Part shown: positions 53,626 to 62,163 of the stretch, piece by piece | Position numbering within the stretch: position 1 is the stretch's first letter | Layout: the number at the start of each line of letters is the position of its first letter | From: MPNP01 sp965116235 | Lineage (GTDB): Bacteria > Pseudomonadota > Alphaproteobacteria > Rhodobacterales > Rhodobacteraceae | Reading direction: 5' to 3' | DNA length: 64,000 nucleotides | Assembly (NCBI GenBank): GCA_965116235.1 | Contig: OZ220496.1 | Location: 2,728,001-2,792,000, forward strand | Position numbers and translations under genes: made by a program | The notes under the pieces: generated by a model | Seen by the model: only the letters and a program-made list of their open reading frames with translations | What the model was told of the DNA's origin: nothing | Databases searched by the model: none

Positions 53626-54035
53626 TGTCCGCGCAACTGGTTACAAGAGTGTCGCTGGCCACAGGAGGTTTCGCCGGTCTCGACAAAGAGATCGAGCAAT
53701 TTTCAATTGCCCAGGACTGGTCCGCATCTCTTGATTTCAAGGTACGGCTTGTTCTGGAGGAGATCGTCTTGAATGCCCTGAGTTACGGTGGCGACGAAAA
53801 TGAGGCCACCGTCACAGTCACCGAGGAGGGGAGTGCCATTCACCTGACGATCGAGGACAGCGGTGTCGCTTTCAATCCCCTTGTCGACGCCCGCTCAAGC
53901 GACACGACGGCTTCCATCGAGGAACGCGCCATCGGAGGCCTTGGGGTTCACCTGGTCAAAACCATGGCGGACAATATCGCCTACAGCCGCACCGACAACA
54001 AGAACATACTCAGAATCGAACTGTCTAAGGAGTGA
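53625..54035 (+). CDS. RsbW/SpoIIAB-like ATP-binding anti-sigma factor or serine kinase
   Basis: A 136-aa single HATPase domain. N-box EEIVLNALSYGG, G1-like IEDSGVAFNP and G2-like GGLGVHLVK are visible. Such proteins phosphorylate a STAS antagonist and bind a sigma factor or other target. The ATG shares one base with the phosphatase stop (TGATG), so the two are translationally coupled. The target sigma factor is not in this window. Confidence 0.87.
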   Translation: MSAQLVTRVSLATGGFAGLDKEIEQFSIAQDWSASLDFKVRLVLEEIVLNALSYGGDENEATVTVTEEGSAIHLTIEDSGVAFNPLVDARSSDTTASIEERAIGGLGVHLVKTMADNIAYSRTDNKNILRIELSKE

Positions 54036-54055
54036 CGGCTCCCTGAGACCACCGC

Positions 54056-54080
54056 AAAAACTCAGGGCGCTTCCCCCTGA
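54056..54080 (-). terminator. Rho-independent terminator of the STAS gene
   Basis: On the minus strand TCAGGG (54080-54075) pairs with CCCTGA (54067-54062) around a 7-nt loop, followed after one G by five T (54060-54056). It lies about 40 nt after the STAS stop and between two convergent genes. On the plus strand no T-run follows. Confidence 0.65.
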
Positions 54081-54118
54081 TTCGTCCCCATTACATGTGG
54101 AGTTGATCCGGGTGTGAT

Positions 54119-54451
54119 CTACGATGCTGCCCTGGCGGCCGCTTCATCATCGTATATGGAAATCACCATATTGAAGCCCGTGATTTCAAAGACTTCCATA
54201 ATTTGCTTCGAGAGCGAACACAGGCGCAATTCAAAATTCTTGGCCTTCAAGGTCTTGGCGATGAGCAGAATGGCTCTCAGACCCGCACTACTGATATAAA
54301 CCATATCACTCATGTCCAGAATGACCGTGCATTCGCCATTTTCCAATTCAGCCTTGAGGGCCTCCTCAAAATCTCTGGAATTGGTCCCATCTAGCCTTCC
54401 CATGGGCTTGGAAATCAAAAAACCATCACTTCTCGAAGCATTTATGTCCAT
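54119..54451 (-). CDS. STAS-domain anti-sigma factor antagonist
   Basis: A 110-aa STAS domain (SpoIIAA/RsbV type). The phosphorylatable Ser is S54 or S55 in DMVYISSAGLRAIL. In the partner-switch scheme the unphosphorylated form binds the HATPase protein and frees the sigma factor. It is convergent with the phosphatase-kinase pair and has its own terminator, so it is transcribed separately. Confidence 0.88.
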   Translation of the reverse strand: MDINASRSDGFLISKPMGRLDGTNSRDFEEALKAELENGECTVILDMSDMVYISSAGLRAILLIAKTLKAKNFELRLCSLSKQIMEVFEITGFNMVISIYDDEAAARAAS

Positions 54452-54619
54452 TAACCTTCGCCTTCATCTGTTGTACGAATATGCAGCAGCCGTTCAAGTC
54501 CCAGGCATGGCACGGAATGTCTCGTCTGATTGCAATCGAAGCGATGACAGTCCAACCCTAAATCAAACTAAAAGGCCCACTCAATATTAGAAGGTAAATA
54601 AGTCTTGATTTGTTCGTTG

Positions 54620-55429
54620 TCAACAAATCTTGTTCACCCAGCGAGGCTGATCCTTGGCAAAAAAAGAACTGATGCCTTCGCGAGCTTCCGTGCCGTTCCA
54701 AGCATGAATTAAACTCTGAACGGAACGTTCGATGATGTCATCGGTGACCTGAAATCCATATTGACGAAACAGCGCCTTGGTTTGCCGCACGGCCGACGGA
54801 GCTCCATGACGATATTTACTGACCGCCGAAGCATGAGTCTCGTCGAGTTTCTCAGCGGAGCATGTTTGATCCAACAGCCCTATTCCACGAGCGTCATCGG
54901 CATTGAAGAACTCACCAGAAAGAAGATACCGGCTCGCTGCCTTGCTCCCGATAGCTCGGTGTACATACGGCGAGATTGTTGCCGGTATCAATCCGAGCTT
55001 GACTTCGGAGAAAGAAAATTTGGCACTCTCACAGGCTACGACCTCGTCACACAGAGTCATGAGCCCCAGCCCACCACCGAGTGCTCCTCCCTGAACTTTT
55101 GCCACTATGGGAACCGGAATGTCGTACCAAGCCTTGAGCATTGCGGCCAAGAGCCAAGCTTCTTTCTCTCTTTCAGACGGCGAGCTTTCAAGCTGGTGCC
55201 GCATCCATTCCAAATCCGCACCAGCACAGAACATGTCACCTCGAGCCGTCAATGAAATCAGCCTGACCGATGCCTGTGAACCGATATTCTGGGCCATTTC
55301 GGCCAATTCCATAATCATGGCCGCCGAAAAGGCATTCTTTTTTCGAGGCCTGTTCAGAATGACTTCGGCCACTCCACAGGAATCAATTTTTACCTCAACC
55401 AGAGCCACCCTACACCACCCTGCTTCCAT
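54620..55429 (-). CDS. Enoyl-CoA hydratase/isomerase family, methylglutaconyl-CoA hydratase-like
   Basis: A 269-aa crotonase-fold enzyme. The oxyanion-hole segments DMFCAGADLEWM and GGALGGGLGLMTLCDE are present. SFSEVKLGLIPATISPYV resembles LiuC/AtuE-type hydratases of leucine or isoprenoid catabolism, so that assignment is more likely than a general beta-oxidation enzyme, but no other liu gene is near. ATG 55429 follows the upstream stop directly (TGAATG). Coupled to the BKACE gene. Confidence 0.82.
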   Translation of the reverse strand: MEAGWCRVALVEVKIDSCGVAEVILNRPRKKNAFSAAMIMELAEMAQNIGSQASVRLISLTARGDMFCAGADLEWMRHQLESSPSEREKEAWLLAAMLKAWYDIPVPIVAKVQGGALGGGLGLMTLCDEVVACESAKFSFSEVKLGLIPATISPYVHRAIGSKAASRYLLSGEFFNADDARGIGLLDQTCSAEKLDETHASAVSKYRHGAPSAVRQTKALFRQYGFQVTDDIIERSVQSLIHAWNGTEAREGISSFFAKDQPRWVNKIC

Positions 55430-56347
55430 TCAATCCGGCAGGATCATGGCTTGCTTGGTCAAACCCAGCCTTTGCCGCACGACTTCAGGCCCGACCACCC
55501 TGGCTCCGAGAGCTTCAATTATGTCGACGGCTCTTTCGACCAGTTGATAATTTTGTGCCAAGACACCCCTGCTCAAATACAGATTGTCTTCAAGCCCGAC
55601 CCGTACATTCCCTCCAGCCAACACAGCAGCGGCAACATACGGCATCTGATTTCGACCAAGGGAAAAAGCCGAAAACGTCCAGTGGGAAGGAACGTTGTTC
55701 ACCAATGCCAAATAGGTATTCAAATCATCCGGAGCTCCCCATGGCACGCCCATGCAAAGCTGAACCAAGACTGGTTCAGGCAGGATTCCTTTTTCAACAA
55801 GCTTTTTCGCATACCACAGATTCCCTGTATCAAACACCTCGATTTCCGGCTTTACGCCATATTCAATCATGCGAGTACACATCTCATCAAGCATTCCCGG
55901 GGGGTTCAGCATGACGTAATCGGCTTCCGCGAAATTCATTGAACCACAATCCAAGGTACAAATCTCGGGCCGGCACGACTTGATGTGAGCGACTCTCTCC
56001 TCGGCACTGGCCAAATCCGTACCCTTGGCCAGCGGCAGCGGTGAGCCGGGATGACCGACAACCAGATCCCCACCCATGCCCGCGGTCAGATTGATGACAA
56101 CATCCACCTCAGAATTTCGAATGCGCTCCGTAACCTCTTCATAGTACTTGACCATCCTGGATGGTTCCCCGGTATCAGGATTGCGAACATGGCAGTGCAC
56201 CACGGCCGCACCCGCCTGAGCCGCCTCAATGGCACTTTGGGCAATCGCCTTGGGTGAGCGAGGAACGTGCGGACTTCTCAGCTGGGTTCCACCGGAACCG
56301 GTTACTGCACAAGTGATGAACACTTCCCCGTTCGAGTCCAGTGGCAT
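55430..56347 (-). CDS. BKACE family beta-keto acid cleavage enzyme
   Basis: A 305-aa member of the family first known for 3-keto-5-aminohexanoate cleavage (Kce). It condenses a beta-keto acid with acetyl-CoA to give acetoacetate and a new acyl-CoA. The zinc site shows as VVHCHVRNP and the substrate side as TLDCGSMNF and EVFDTGNL; ITCAVTGSGG starts the TIM barrel. ATG 56347 has AAGGAAAGGA upstream and is preferred to a start 51 bp earlier. The actual keto acid is not predictable. With phaA and phaB next door, the acetoacetate product could enter polymer metabolism. Confidence 0.87.
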   Translation of the reverse strand: MPLDSNGEVFITCAVTGSGGTQLRSPHVPRSPKAIAQSAIEAAQAGAAVVHCHVRNPDTGEPSRMVKYYEEVTERIRNSEVDVVINLTAGMGGDLVVGHPGSPLPLAKGTDLASAEERVAHIKSCRPEICTLDCGSMNFAEADYVMLNPPGMLDEMCTRMIEYGVKPEIEVFDTGNLWYAKKLVEKGILPEPVLVQLCMGVPWGAPDDLNTYLALVNNVPSHWTFSAFSLGRNQMPYVAAAVLAGGNVRVGLEDNLYLSRGVLAQNYQLVERAVDIIEALGARVVGPEVVRQRLGLTKQAMILPD

Positions 56348-56486
56348 GCATATTCCTTTCCTTGAGTCCTCCACTACAACAATGGCAGCGAGCGGCACCG
56401 GTCAGTCATTTAGGTCTAAACCCTACAAATTTAAGTTTTCGCGATCCGATCGTCAGCATGTAATGCAGTTTGTTACCAACTGGCTT

Positions 56487-56498
56487 CTTGAATTCAAG
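56487..56498. promoter_or_regulatory. 12-bp palindrome in the BKACE/phaA divergent spacer
   Basis: CTTGAATTCAAG is self-complementary and lies 119 bp before phaA and 140 bp before the BKACE start. A shared operator is possible; no promoter boxes were matched with confidence. Confidence 0.3.
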
Positions 56499-56616
56499 CG
56501 GGGTACAACACTACATGCCCTTCATTCTCTGCATCAGAACCTGTTTTCAGAATGAACGCCATCCCTTCCCTCCGTGCACAGTGATCGCAGAAGATTGATT
56601 ATGCCATGTTATTGGA

Positions 56617-57798
56617 ATGAATATGACCGAAGTAGTAATTGTGTCCGCCGCTCGAACGCCTGTCGGCAGTTTCAACGGCTCGTTAGCGAATGTTCCGGCC
56701 CACGACTTGGGAGCACAGGTCATCGAGGCCGCCTTGTCGAGAGGTCAGGTCAGCAAGGATGACGTCTCCGAAACGATCCTGGGGCAGGTCCTGACGGCCG
56801 GTCAAGGCCAGAATCCGGCACGACAGGCGCACATCCGGGCCGGCCTTCCGGTTGCTTCGGCGGCCTGGAGCGTCAATCAGGTTTGCGGTTCGGGCCTGCG
56901 GACCGTTGCGATTGGCGCTCAGCATGTCAAACTCGGCGACGCCGAGGTGGTTGTGGCCGGCGGACAAGAAAACATGAGCCTATCGCCTCACGTCGCCAAT
57001 CTTCGCGCTGGCAAGAAGATGGGCAATCTTGAGTTCGTGGATTCAATGATCAAAGATGGGCTATGGGATGCCTTCAATGGCTATCATATGGGCACTACGG
57101 CCGAAAATGTTGCCCAAAAGTGGCAGATCTCGCGAGATGACCAGGATCATTTCGCTCTCATGTCCCAGAACAAGGCCGAAGTAGCCCAGAAGAACGGCAA
57201 ATTTGATGACGAGATAGTTCCGGTTCGAGTCAAGACACGAAAAGGCGAAGTCGTTGTCGACACGGACGAGTATATCCGTCACGGTGCAACCCTGGAAAGC
57301 ATGCAGAAGTTGCGACCCGCCTTTGACCGAGAAGGTTCGGTAACGGCCGGCAATGCTTCGGGCATCAATGACGGTGCGGCGGTCGTGGTGTTGATGTCTG
57401 GACCGGAAGCTGAACGACGCGACCTGAAACCGCTGGCCCGAATCGCATCCTATGCGACTGCTGGCGTCGATCCGTCAATTATGGGCATCGGTCCGGTAAA
57501 TGCTTCTCGAAAGGCCCTTGAAATTGCCGGCTGGTCGGTTGCTGATCTGGATCTGGTCGAGGCCAATGAAGCTTTCGCCGCTCAAGCTTGTGCGGTCAAC
57601 AAGGACATGGGCTGGAACCCTGAAATCGTCAACGTGAATGGCGGGGCCATTGCAATTGGACACCCCATCGGAGCGTCGGGATGTCGAATACTGAATACCC
57701 TCCTGTTTGAAATGATCCGTCAAGACCTCAAGAAGGGCTTGGCCACGCTTTGCATTGGCGGAGGCATGGGAGTGGCCATGTGTGTTGAAAGAGACTGA
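56617..57798 (+). CDS. phaA: Acetyl-CoA C-acetyltransferase
   Basis: A 393-aa biosynthetic thiolase joining two acetyl-CoA into acetoacetyl-CoA. The nucleophilic Cys is in VNQVCGSGLR (about 89); the active-site His is in NGGAIAIGHPIGASGCR and the second Cys in LCIGGGMGVA. phaB follows after 32 bp, the usual pair for polyhydroxybutyrate synthesis; the polymerase phaC is not in the window. Confidence 0.94.
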   Translation: MNMTEVVIVSAARTPVGSFNGSLANVPAHDLGAQVIEAALSRGQVSKDDVSETILGQVLTAGQGQNPARQAHIRAGLPVASAAWSVNQVCGSGLRTVAIGAQHVKLGDAEVVVAGGQENMSLSPHVANLRAGKKMGNLEFVDSMIKDGLWDAFNGYHMGTTAENVAQKWQISRDDQDHFALMSQNKAEVAQKNGKFDDEIVPVRVKTRKGEVVVDTDEYIRHGATLESMQKLRPAFDREGSVTAGNASGINDGAAVVVLMSGPEAERRDLKPLARIASYATAGVDPSIMGIGPVNASRKALEIAGWSVADLDLVEANEAFAAQACAVNKDMGWNPEIVNVNGGAIAIGHPIGASGCRILNTLLFEMIRQDLKKGLATLCIGGGMGVAMCVERD

Positions 57799-57830
57799 GT
57801 GGAGTTCAATGAACTGCAAGGGAAAAAACA

Positions 57831-58553
57831 ATGAGTAGAGTTGCATTGGTAACGGGCGGCACCCGTGGCATCGGAGCGGCCATCTCGCGCCGGTTGAAAG
57901 ACCATGGATATCAAGTCGCCGCCAGCTACGCCGGCAATGACGAGGCGGCAAACAAGTTTGCACAGGAAACAGACATAGCCGTGTTCAAGTGGTCGGTTGC
58001 CGACTACGACGCGTGCGCTTCAGGTGTCAGAGACGTCGAGGCAAAACTGGGACCGGTCGAGATTCTGGTCAACAATGCCGGGATCACCCGTGACAAGATG
58101 TTTCACCGGATGACAGCGGAGGAATGGAATGCCGTCATCAACACGAACCTGAACGGTCTCTTCAACATGACCCATCAGGTCTGGAACGGCATGCGTGACC
58201 GGGGATTTGGTCGTATCATAAACATTTCTTCAATCAATGGCCTCAAGGGGCAGATAGGACAAACCAACTACTCCGCCGCGAAGGCTGGCGACATCGGCTT
58301 TACCAAGGCCTTGGCGCAAGAAGGCGCTTTCAAGGGAATTACCGTCAATGCCATTACCCCCGGTTACATTGCAACGGAAATGGTCATGGCGGTTGATCAG
58401 AAGGTCCTTGACGGCATAACCAAGGGAATCCCGGTCGGACGTTTGGGCAAACCTGAGGAAATTGCCGCCTGCGTCGCATTTTTGGCATCCGATGATTCCG
58501 GCTTCATTACCGGCTCGACTCTCAGTGCCAACGGCGGCCAGTACATGCATTAA
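57831..58553 (+). CDS. phaB: Acetoacetyl-CoA reductase
   Basis: A 240-aa SDR that reduces acetoacetyl-CoA to (R)-3-hydroxybutyryl-CoA with NADPH. TGGTRGIGAAI (8-18), NNAGITRDKMFHRM, the Ser of ISSINGLKGQ and YSAAKAG (Tyr and Lys) fit PhaB, including the PhaB-like FHRMT.EEWNAVI.TNL. Second gene of phaAB; convergent with the DegT gene. Confidence 0.93.
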   Translation: MSRVALVTGGTRGIGAAISRRLKDHGYQVAASYAGNDEAANKFAQETDIAVFKWSVADYDACASGVRDVEAKLGPVEILVNNAGITRDKMFHRMTAEEWNAVINTNLNGLFNMTHQVWNGMRDRGFGRIINISSINGLKGQIGQTNYSAAKAGDIGFTKALAQEGAFKGITVNAITPGYIATEMVMAVDQKVLDGITKGIPVGRLGKPEEIAACVAFLASDDSGFITGSTLSANGGQYMH

Positions 58554-58632
58554 GACCGAAGAATGAGGCTCGTCGAGATGCCGTGCCCTGAATGCGCTTG
58601 ATTGCCTGTCGGTGCCCCAAACCTCGCTGAAG

Positions 58633-59823
58633 TCAATTTTTCAGCATCCTGACCGAATCGACGATGATTTCGGCAACCAGGCGGCAGTCGGCAACGGTAA
58701 AGGTCAGGGGTATGCGCATGTCCATCAGATTCTTGAGAATCTTCATGGTCTGAGGACATTCCTGATGATCCAGGTATTTCCAGCTGTCAAATCGTGAGGT
58801 ATATCCTTCGGGCTGTTCGGCCCCGAACCATTTCAATTCGACACCGCGGAATCGACACAGCCTCAGGAACTCCCTGATGTCTTGAGGGGTATCAAACTCT
58901 ACAAAAAACTGGATGGAAGAACCGACAAAACGTTCCCCTGCCCGTCTATCCGTTATCGAGATCCATGGCGAACGGCTCAGCTGCTCAGCGATTGCCCGAT
59001 AGCGCTTGTTCCACCGCTCACACTGCTTGTCCAGCTGGACCAGTTGGGGACGAAGAATAGCCGCCCTGAGATTGTCCATTCGGCCTGAACAGTTGGGAAT
59101 CTGCATCTTGATATCGTCGAAACAACCTAGATCTGGACGGGCCAAATGCCGATCGAACAGCATGTAACTGCCGGCGAGCACAATGGCTTTCGCCATGATG
59201 TCATCACTGTTTGTAACCAGCAGCCCCCCTTCGCCAGAGTTCATATGCTTATAGGTCTGGGTCGAGAAGCAGCTGACAATCCCATGTCGCCCTGAGGGAA
59301 CTCCCTGCCAAAAGGCCCCCATGGTATGGGCGCAGTCCTCAATCAGAATCAGGTGAAGCCTTGTACAAAGGGCAACCAGCTCGTTCATGTCGCAGATGTG
59401 TCCCCGCATGTGCGAAAGAACCAACACGCTGGCTCCCGACGTTCTGGCCTTTTGTTCCAAGTCGGCGAAGTCAATTGTCAGATCACCGCCGATCTCGACC
59501 AGTACAGATCGTGCTCCCACGCTGTCTATCGCTCCTGGCACCGGGGCAAGAGTGAAGGCATTGGTCAGCACCTTGTCGTCCCTTTGAACGCCAACTGCCC
59601 TGAGTGCACAGGATATGGCATACCCGCCAGATGCCACCGCCAAGCAGTACCGAGTGCCCACATACTTGGCAAATTCCTGTTCAAGCCGTGAGGTCTCAGA
59701 AATTTCCCCTTCGATCACGTTGTATCGGTGCAGCCGCCCATGACGCAATACCGCAATGGCGGCATTGACTGCATGCTCGTCCAGAGATTCCTGCTGGGTA
59801 AAGCTTCGGTGAAACTTTCGCAT
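58633..59823 (-). CDS. DegT/DnrJ/EryC1/StrS family aminotransferase
   Basis: A 396-aa PLP enzyme of the sugar aminotransferase family. The aspartate near LILIEDCAHTMG, and the Lys in STQTYKHMNSGEGG that forms the internal aldimine, are visible; cofactor text such as VASGGYAISCALRA is normal. Substrates are usually nucleotide-bound keto-sugars in surface polysaccharide or cofactor synthesis. No sugar pathway gene is adjacent except the divergent glmU/glmS. ATG 59823 is used because GAGAGG lies just before it. Confidence 0.85.
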   Translation of the reverse strand: MRKFHRSFTQQESLDEHAVNAAIAVLRHGRLHRYNVIEGEISETSRLEQEFAKYVGTRYCLAVASGGYAISCALRAVGVQRDDKVLTNAFTLAPVPGAIDSVGARSVLVEIGGDLTIDFADLEQKARTSGASVLVLSHMRGHICDMNELVALCTRLHLILIEDCAHTMGAFWQGVPSGRHGIVSCFSTQTYKHMNSGEGGLLVTNSDDIMAKAIVLAGSYMLFDRHLARPDLGCFDDIKMQIPNCSGRMDNLRAAILRPQLVQLDKQCERWNKRYRAIAEQLSRSPWISITDRRAGERFVGSSIQFFVEFDTPQDIREFLRLCRFRGVELKWFGAEQPEGYTSRFDSWKYLDHQECPQTMKILKNLMDMRIPLTFTVADCRLVAEIIVDSVRMLKN

Positions 59824-59865
59824 TTTCCTCTCAGGACTAAGCCCCCGCACGATTGCAACTGGGGG

Positions 59866-60633
59866 TCAGGTCACAAACTGGTCAGTCACCAAAGAGTTGG
59901 CGATTTCAGGAAGGCCATGGTAACTCGTTAGGATCCGATCGGGCCTGATTTCGGCGATTCGCTTTCCCATGGGTCCGAATCCTACGAGAACGATGGGAAT
60001 GCCAGCCCCTCGAGCGGTTTCGAGATCCGTGACGGTGTCCCCGATGAGCACTGATCTCGATATCGTTCCCCCCATGGCTTCTATGGTTTTGGTGAGCGCT
60101 CTGGGATCCGGTTTACGAAAAGGGTATGTATCCGCCCCGACCAACGATCTGAAATGACCCAGAATCCCGAGTTTGTCGAGCAGAATCCGGGCCAGCCTCT
60201 CCGGTTTGTTTGTACAAACTCCCAATGACCACTCCTTTTGAGTCAACTCAACCAGAATTTCATGCACGCCGTCGTACAGGTACGTGAACGTATCAATTGC
60301 ATTTTCGTAATTCTGGAGAAGCAAGATATACTGCTCGTCAATTTCTTCATGGGTGGGATCGGCATCCATGCGTTGAAAACCCAGCCTGATCATGGCCCGG
60401 CCACCCTTGAATGCGGTCAGCTTGTCCTCAACAGGACACAGCATCTCGCCCACTCCTAAGTCGATGAAGCACTGATTGGCGGCATTGATCAAGTCGTGAC
60501 CTGTATCCGCCAGGGTTCCATCCAGATCAAAGATAACTGACTTGTTGTCGTGCTGCAAACTCAATCGCCCGGTCCCATCCCTGTCAATGGCTCGACATGT
60601 AGCTTGATCAAAGTTCGCAACGATAGCACACAT
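59866..60633 (-). CDS. HAD family hydrolase, phosphoglycolate phosphatase-like
   Basis: The HAD core begins at FDLDGTLADTGHDL with nucleophile and acid/base Asp residues; later motifs are CTNKPERL, the Lys in RKPDP and IGDTVTDLE. A cap domain lies between motifs. The Gph class fits; the substrate is unproven. The start is unsure: ATG 60633 gives 255 aa with about 30 residues before the core; the frame opens 54 codons further upstream. A HAD gene beside glmU-glmS is common in alphaproteobacteria. Divergent from glmU. Confidence 0.8.
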   Translation of the reverse strand: MCAIVANFDQATCRAIDRDGTGRLSLQHDNKSVIFDLDGTLADTGHDLINAANQCFIDLGVGEMLCPVEDKLTAFKGGRAMIRLGFQRMDADPTHEEIDEQYILLLQNYENAIDTFTYLYDGVHEILVELTQKEWSLGVCTNKPERLARILLDKLGILGHFRSLVGADTYPFRKPDPRALTKTIEAMGGTISRSVLIGDTVTDLETARGAGIPIVLVGFGPMGKRIAEIRPDRILTSYHGLPEIANSLVTDQFVT

Positions 60634-60833
60634 TCTGATGAATGACCACTCGTTTATCTTACACTCACCCAGAACGGTCTCAACGACGCCTCGAACCTCA
60701 ACGGGCAACAGTGAATGCGGGTCGTCTCTTCCTCTGCCCAATGAAACATTATTTGTATTGCAAGTTCCGGTAACGAAATCTACTCTCGTTGCCAATAATC
60801 AAGCCAGATGTGAGGCGGAGCGGTATTGAAGCC

Positions 60834-62156
60834 ATGAACGTTGCTGTCGTGTTACTTGGGGCCGGCAAAGGCAGTCGGATGCAGTCTCAAGAGCCAAAGG
60901 TTCTGCACGAGATTGCCGGAGCCCCAATGTACTATCATGCGTTTCAGGCGGCACAAGACCTCAAGCCGACTCGAACCGTATTTGTAACCGGACCTGAAAA
61001 CCGGAAAATAATCAACTCCCTGCAAGCATTTGATGTTTCGGCCGAAGTCGTTGTCCAGCCGCAGCAGTTGGGTACGGGGCATGCAGTTTCGCTGGCGATG
61101 CAGGAACTGGGAAATTTTGCGGGGACCGTCCTTGTACTTTATGGTGATACTCCTTTGCTCAAACCCACCTCCCTGCAACGCTTGCTCAAATCGGCTGAAG
61201 ACGGTTCCTCCTTCGCTTTTCTGGGATTCGAGGCTACGAATCCAAGGCGGTACGGACGGGTGTTTCTAGACGATGCGGGCTATGTAAGCCGAATACGGGA
61301 AGCCAAAGACCTGGAGCCGGGCGAATCAAGGCACAATCTTTGCAATGGCGGCATATTGTGCGGCCAGGCAAAAGCCTTGACCGAACTAATCCCTCTAATC
61401 CGCAATGACAATGCCAGCGGAGAATACTATCTCACCGACATACCGGAAATCGCGCGGATGAGAGGGATCCGAACTTTTCTTGCCCGTTGCACGGAGGCTG
61501 AAGCCATGGGCATAAACACCCGCAGCGAACTGGCGGCCGCTGAAGCCGAGTATCAGTGCCGGGCCAGAGAATTGTTCATGGCCCGGGGGGTCAGTCTTGT
61601 TGATCCTCAATCGGTCTACTTCAGTTACGATACAGACATCAACCCGGATGTGAGAATTGAACCCAACGTCGTGATCGGCAGGGGTGTGTCGCTTCAGTCC
61701 CATGTAGTCATACATTCCTTTTCTTATCTGGAAGGATGCTCGATCGCTTCGGGAGTCCGTATTGGTCCTTTTGCCCGTATTCGGCCTGGAACGCACATTG
61801 ATGTGGGCGCCCGCGTGGGCAACTTCGTTGAAATCAAGGCGACCGCACTCGGGGCCGGGGCAAAGGTTTCCCATCTGACTTATGTCGGCGATGCCGAGGT
61901 CGGCAAAGACACGAACATTGGAGCCGGGACAGTCTTCTGCAATTACGATGGCACACGAAAAAACAGGACGGTCGTCGGCGACAATGCCTTCATAGGCTCG
62001 AATACCCTCTTGGTTGCGCCAGTCGAAGTGGGCGATGGCGCCATTACGGGGGCGGGAACGGTGGTTACTCGCAATGTGCCGGCCGATTCACTGGGAATCG
62101 CTCGTTCAAAGCAAATCAACAAGGTTGGCCTAGCGCCCCGTTTCCGATCCAGGTAA
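60834..62156 (+). CDS. glmU: Bifunctional UDP-N-acetylglucosamine pyrophosphorylase / glucosamine-1-phosphate N-acetyltransferase
   Basis: A 440-aa enzyme making UDP-GlcNAc for peptidoglycan and lipopolysaccharide. The N-terminal nucleotidyltransferase opens with LLGAGKGSRM, with LGTGHAV and YGDTPLL. The C-terminal left-handed beta-helix has SHLTYVGDAEVG and FCNYDG with the acetyltransferase residues. The start is ATG 60834; an earlier in-frame start would add 15 residues before the conserved N terminus. glmS follows after 7 bp. Confidence 0.95.
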   Translation: MNVAVVLLGAGKGSRMQSQEPKVLHEIAGAPMYYHAFQAAQDLKPTRTVFVTGPENRKIINSLQAFDVSAEVVVQPQQLGTGHAVSLAMQELGNFAGTVLVLYGDTPLLKPTSLQRLLKSAEDGSSFAFLGFEATNPRRYGRVFLDDAGYVSRIREAKDLEPGESRHNLCNGGILCGQAKALTELIPLIRNDNASGEYYLTDIPEIARMRGIRTFLARCTEAEAMGINTRSELAAAEAEYQCRARELFMARGVSLVDPQSVYFSYDTDINPDVRIEPNVVIGRGVSLQSHVVIHSFSYLEGCSIASGVRIGPFARIRPGTHIDVGARVGNFVEIKATALGAGAKVSHLTYVGDAEVGKDTNIGAGTVFCNYDGTRKNRTVVGDNAFIGSNTLLVAPVEVGDGAITGAGTVVTRNVPADSLGIARSKQINKVGLAPRFRSR

Positions 62157-62163
62157 GACGTCC

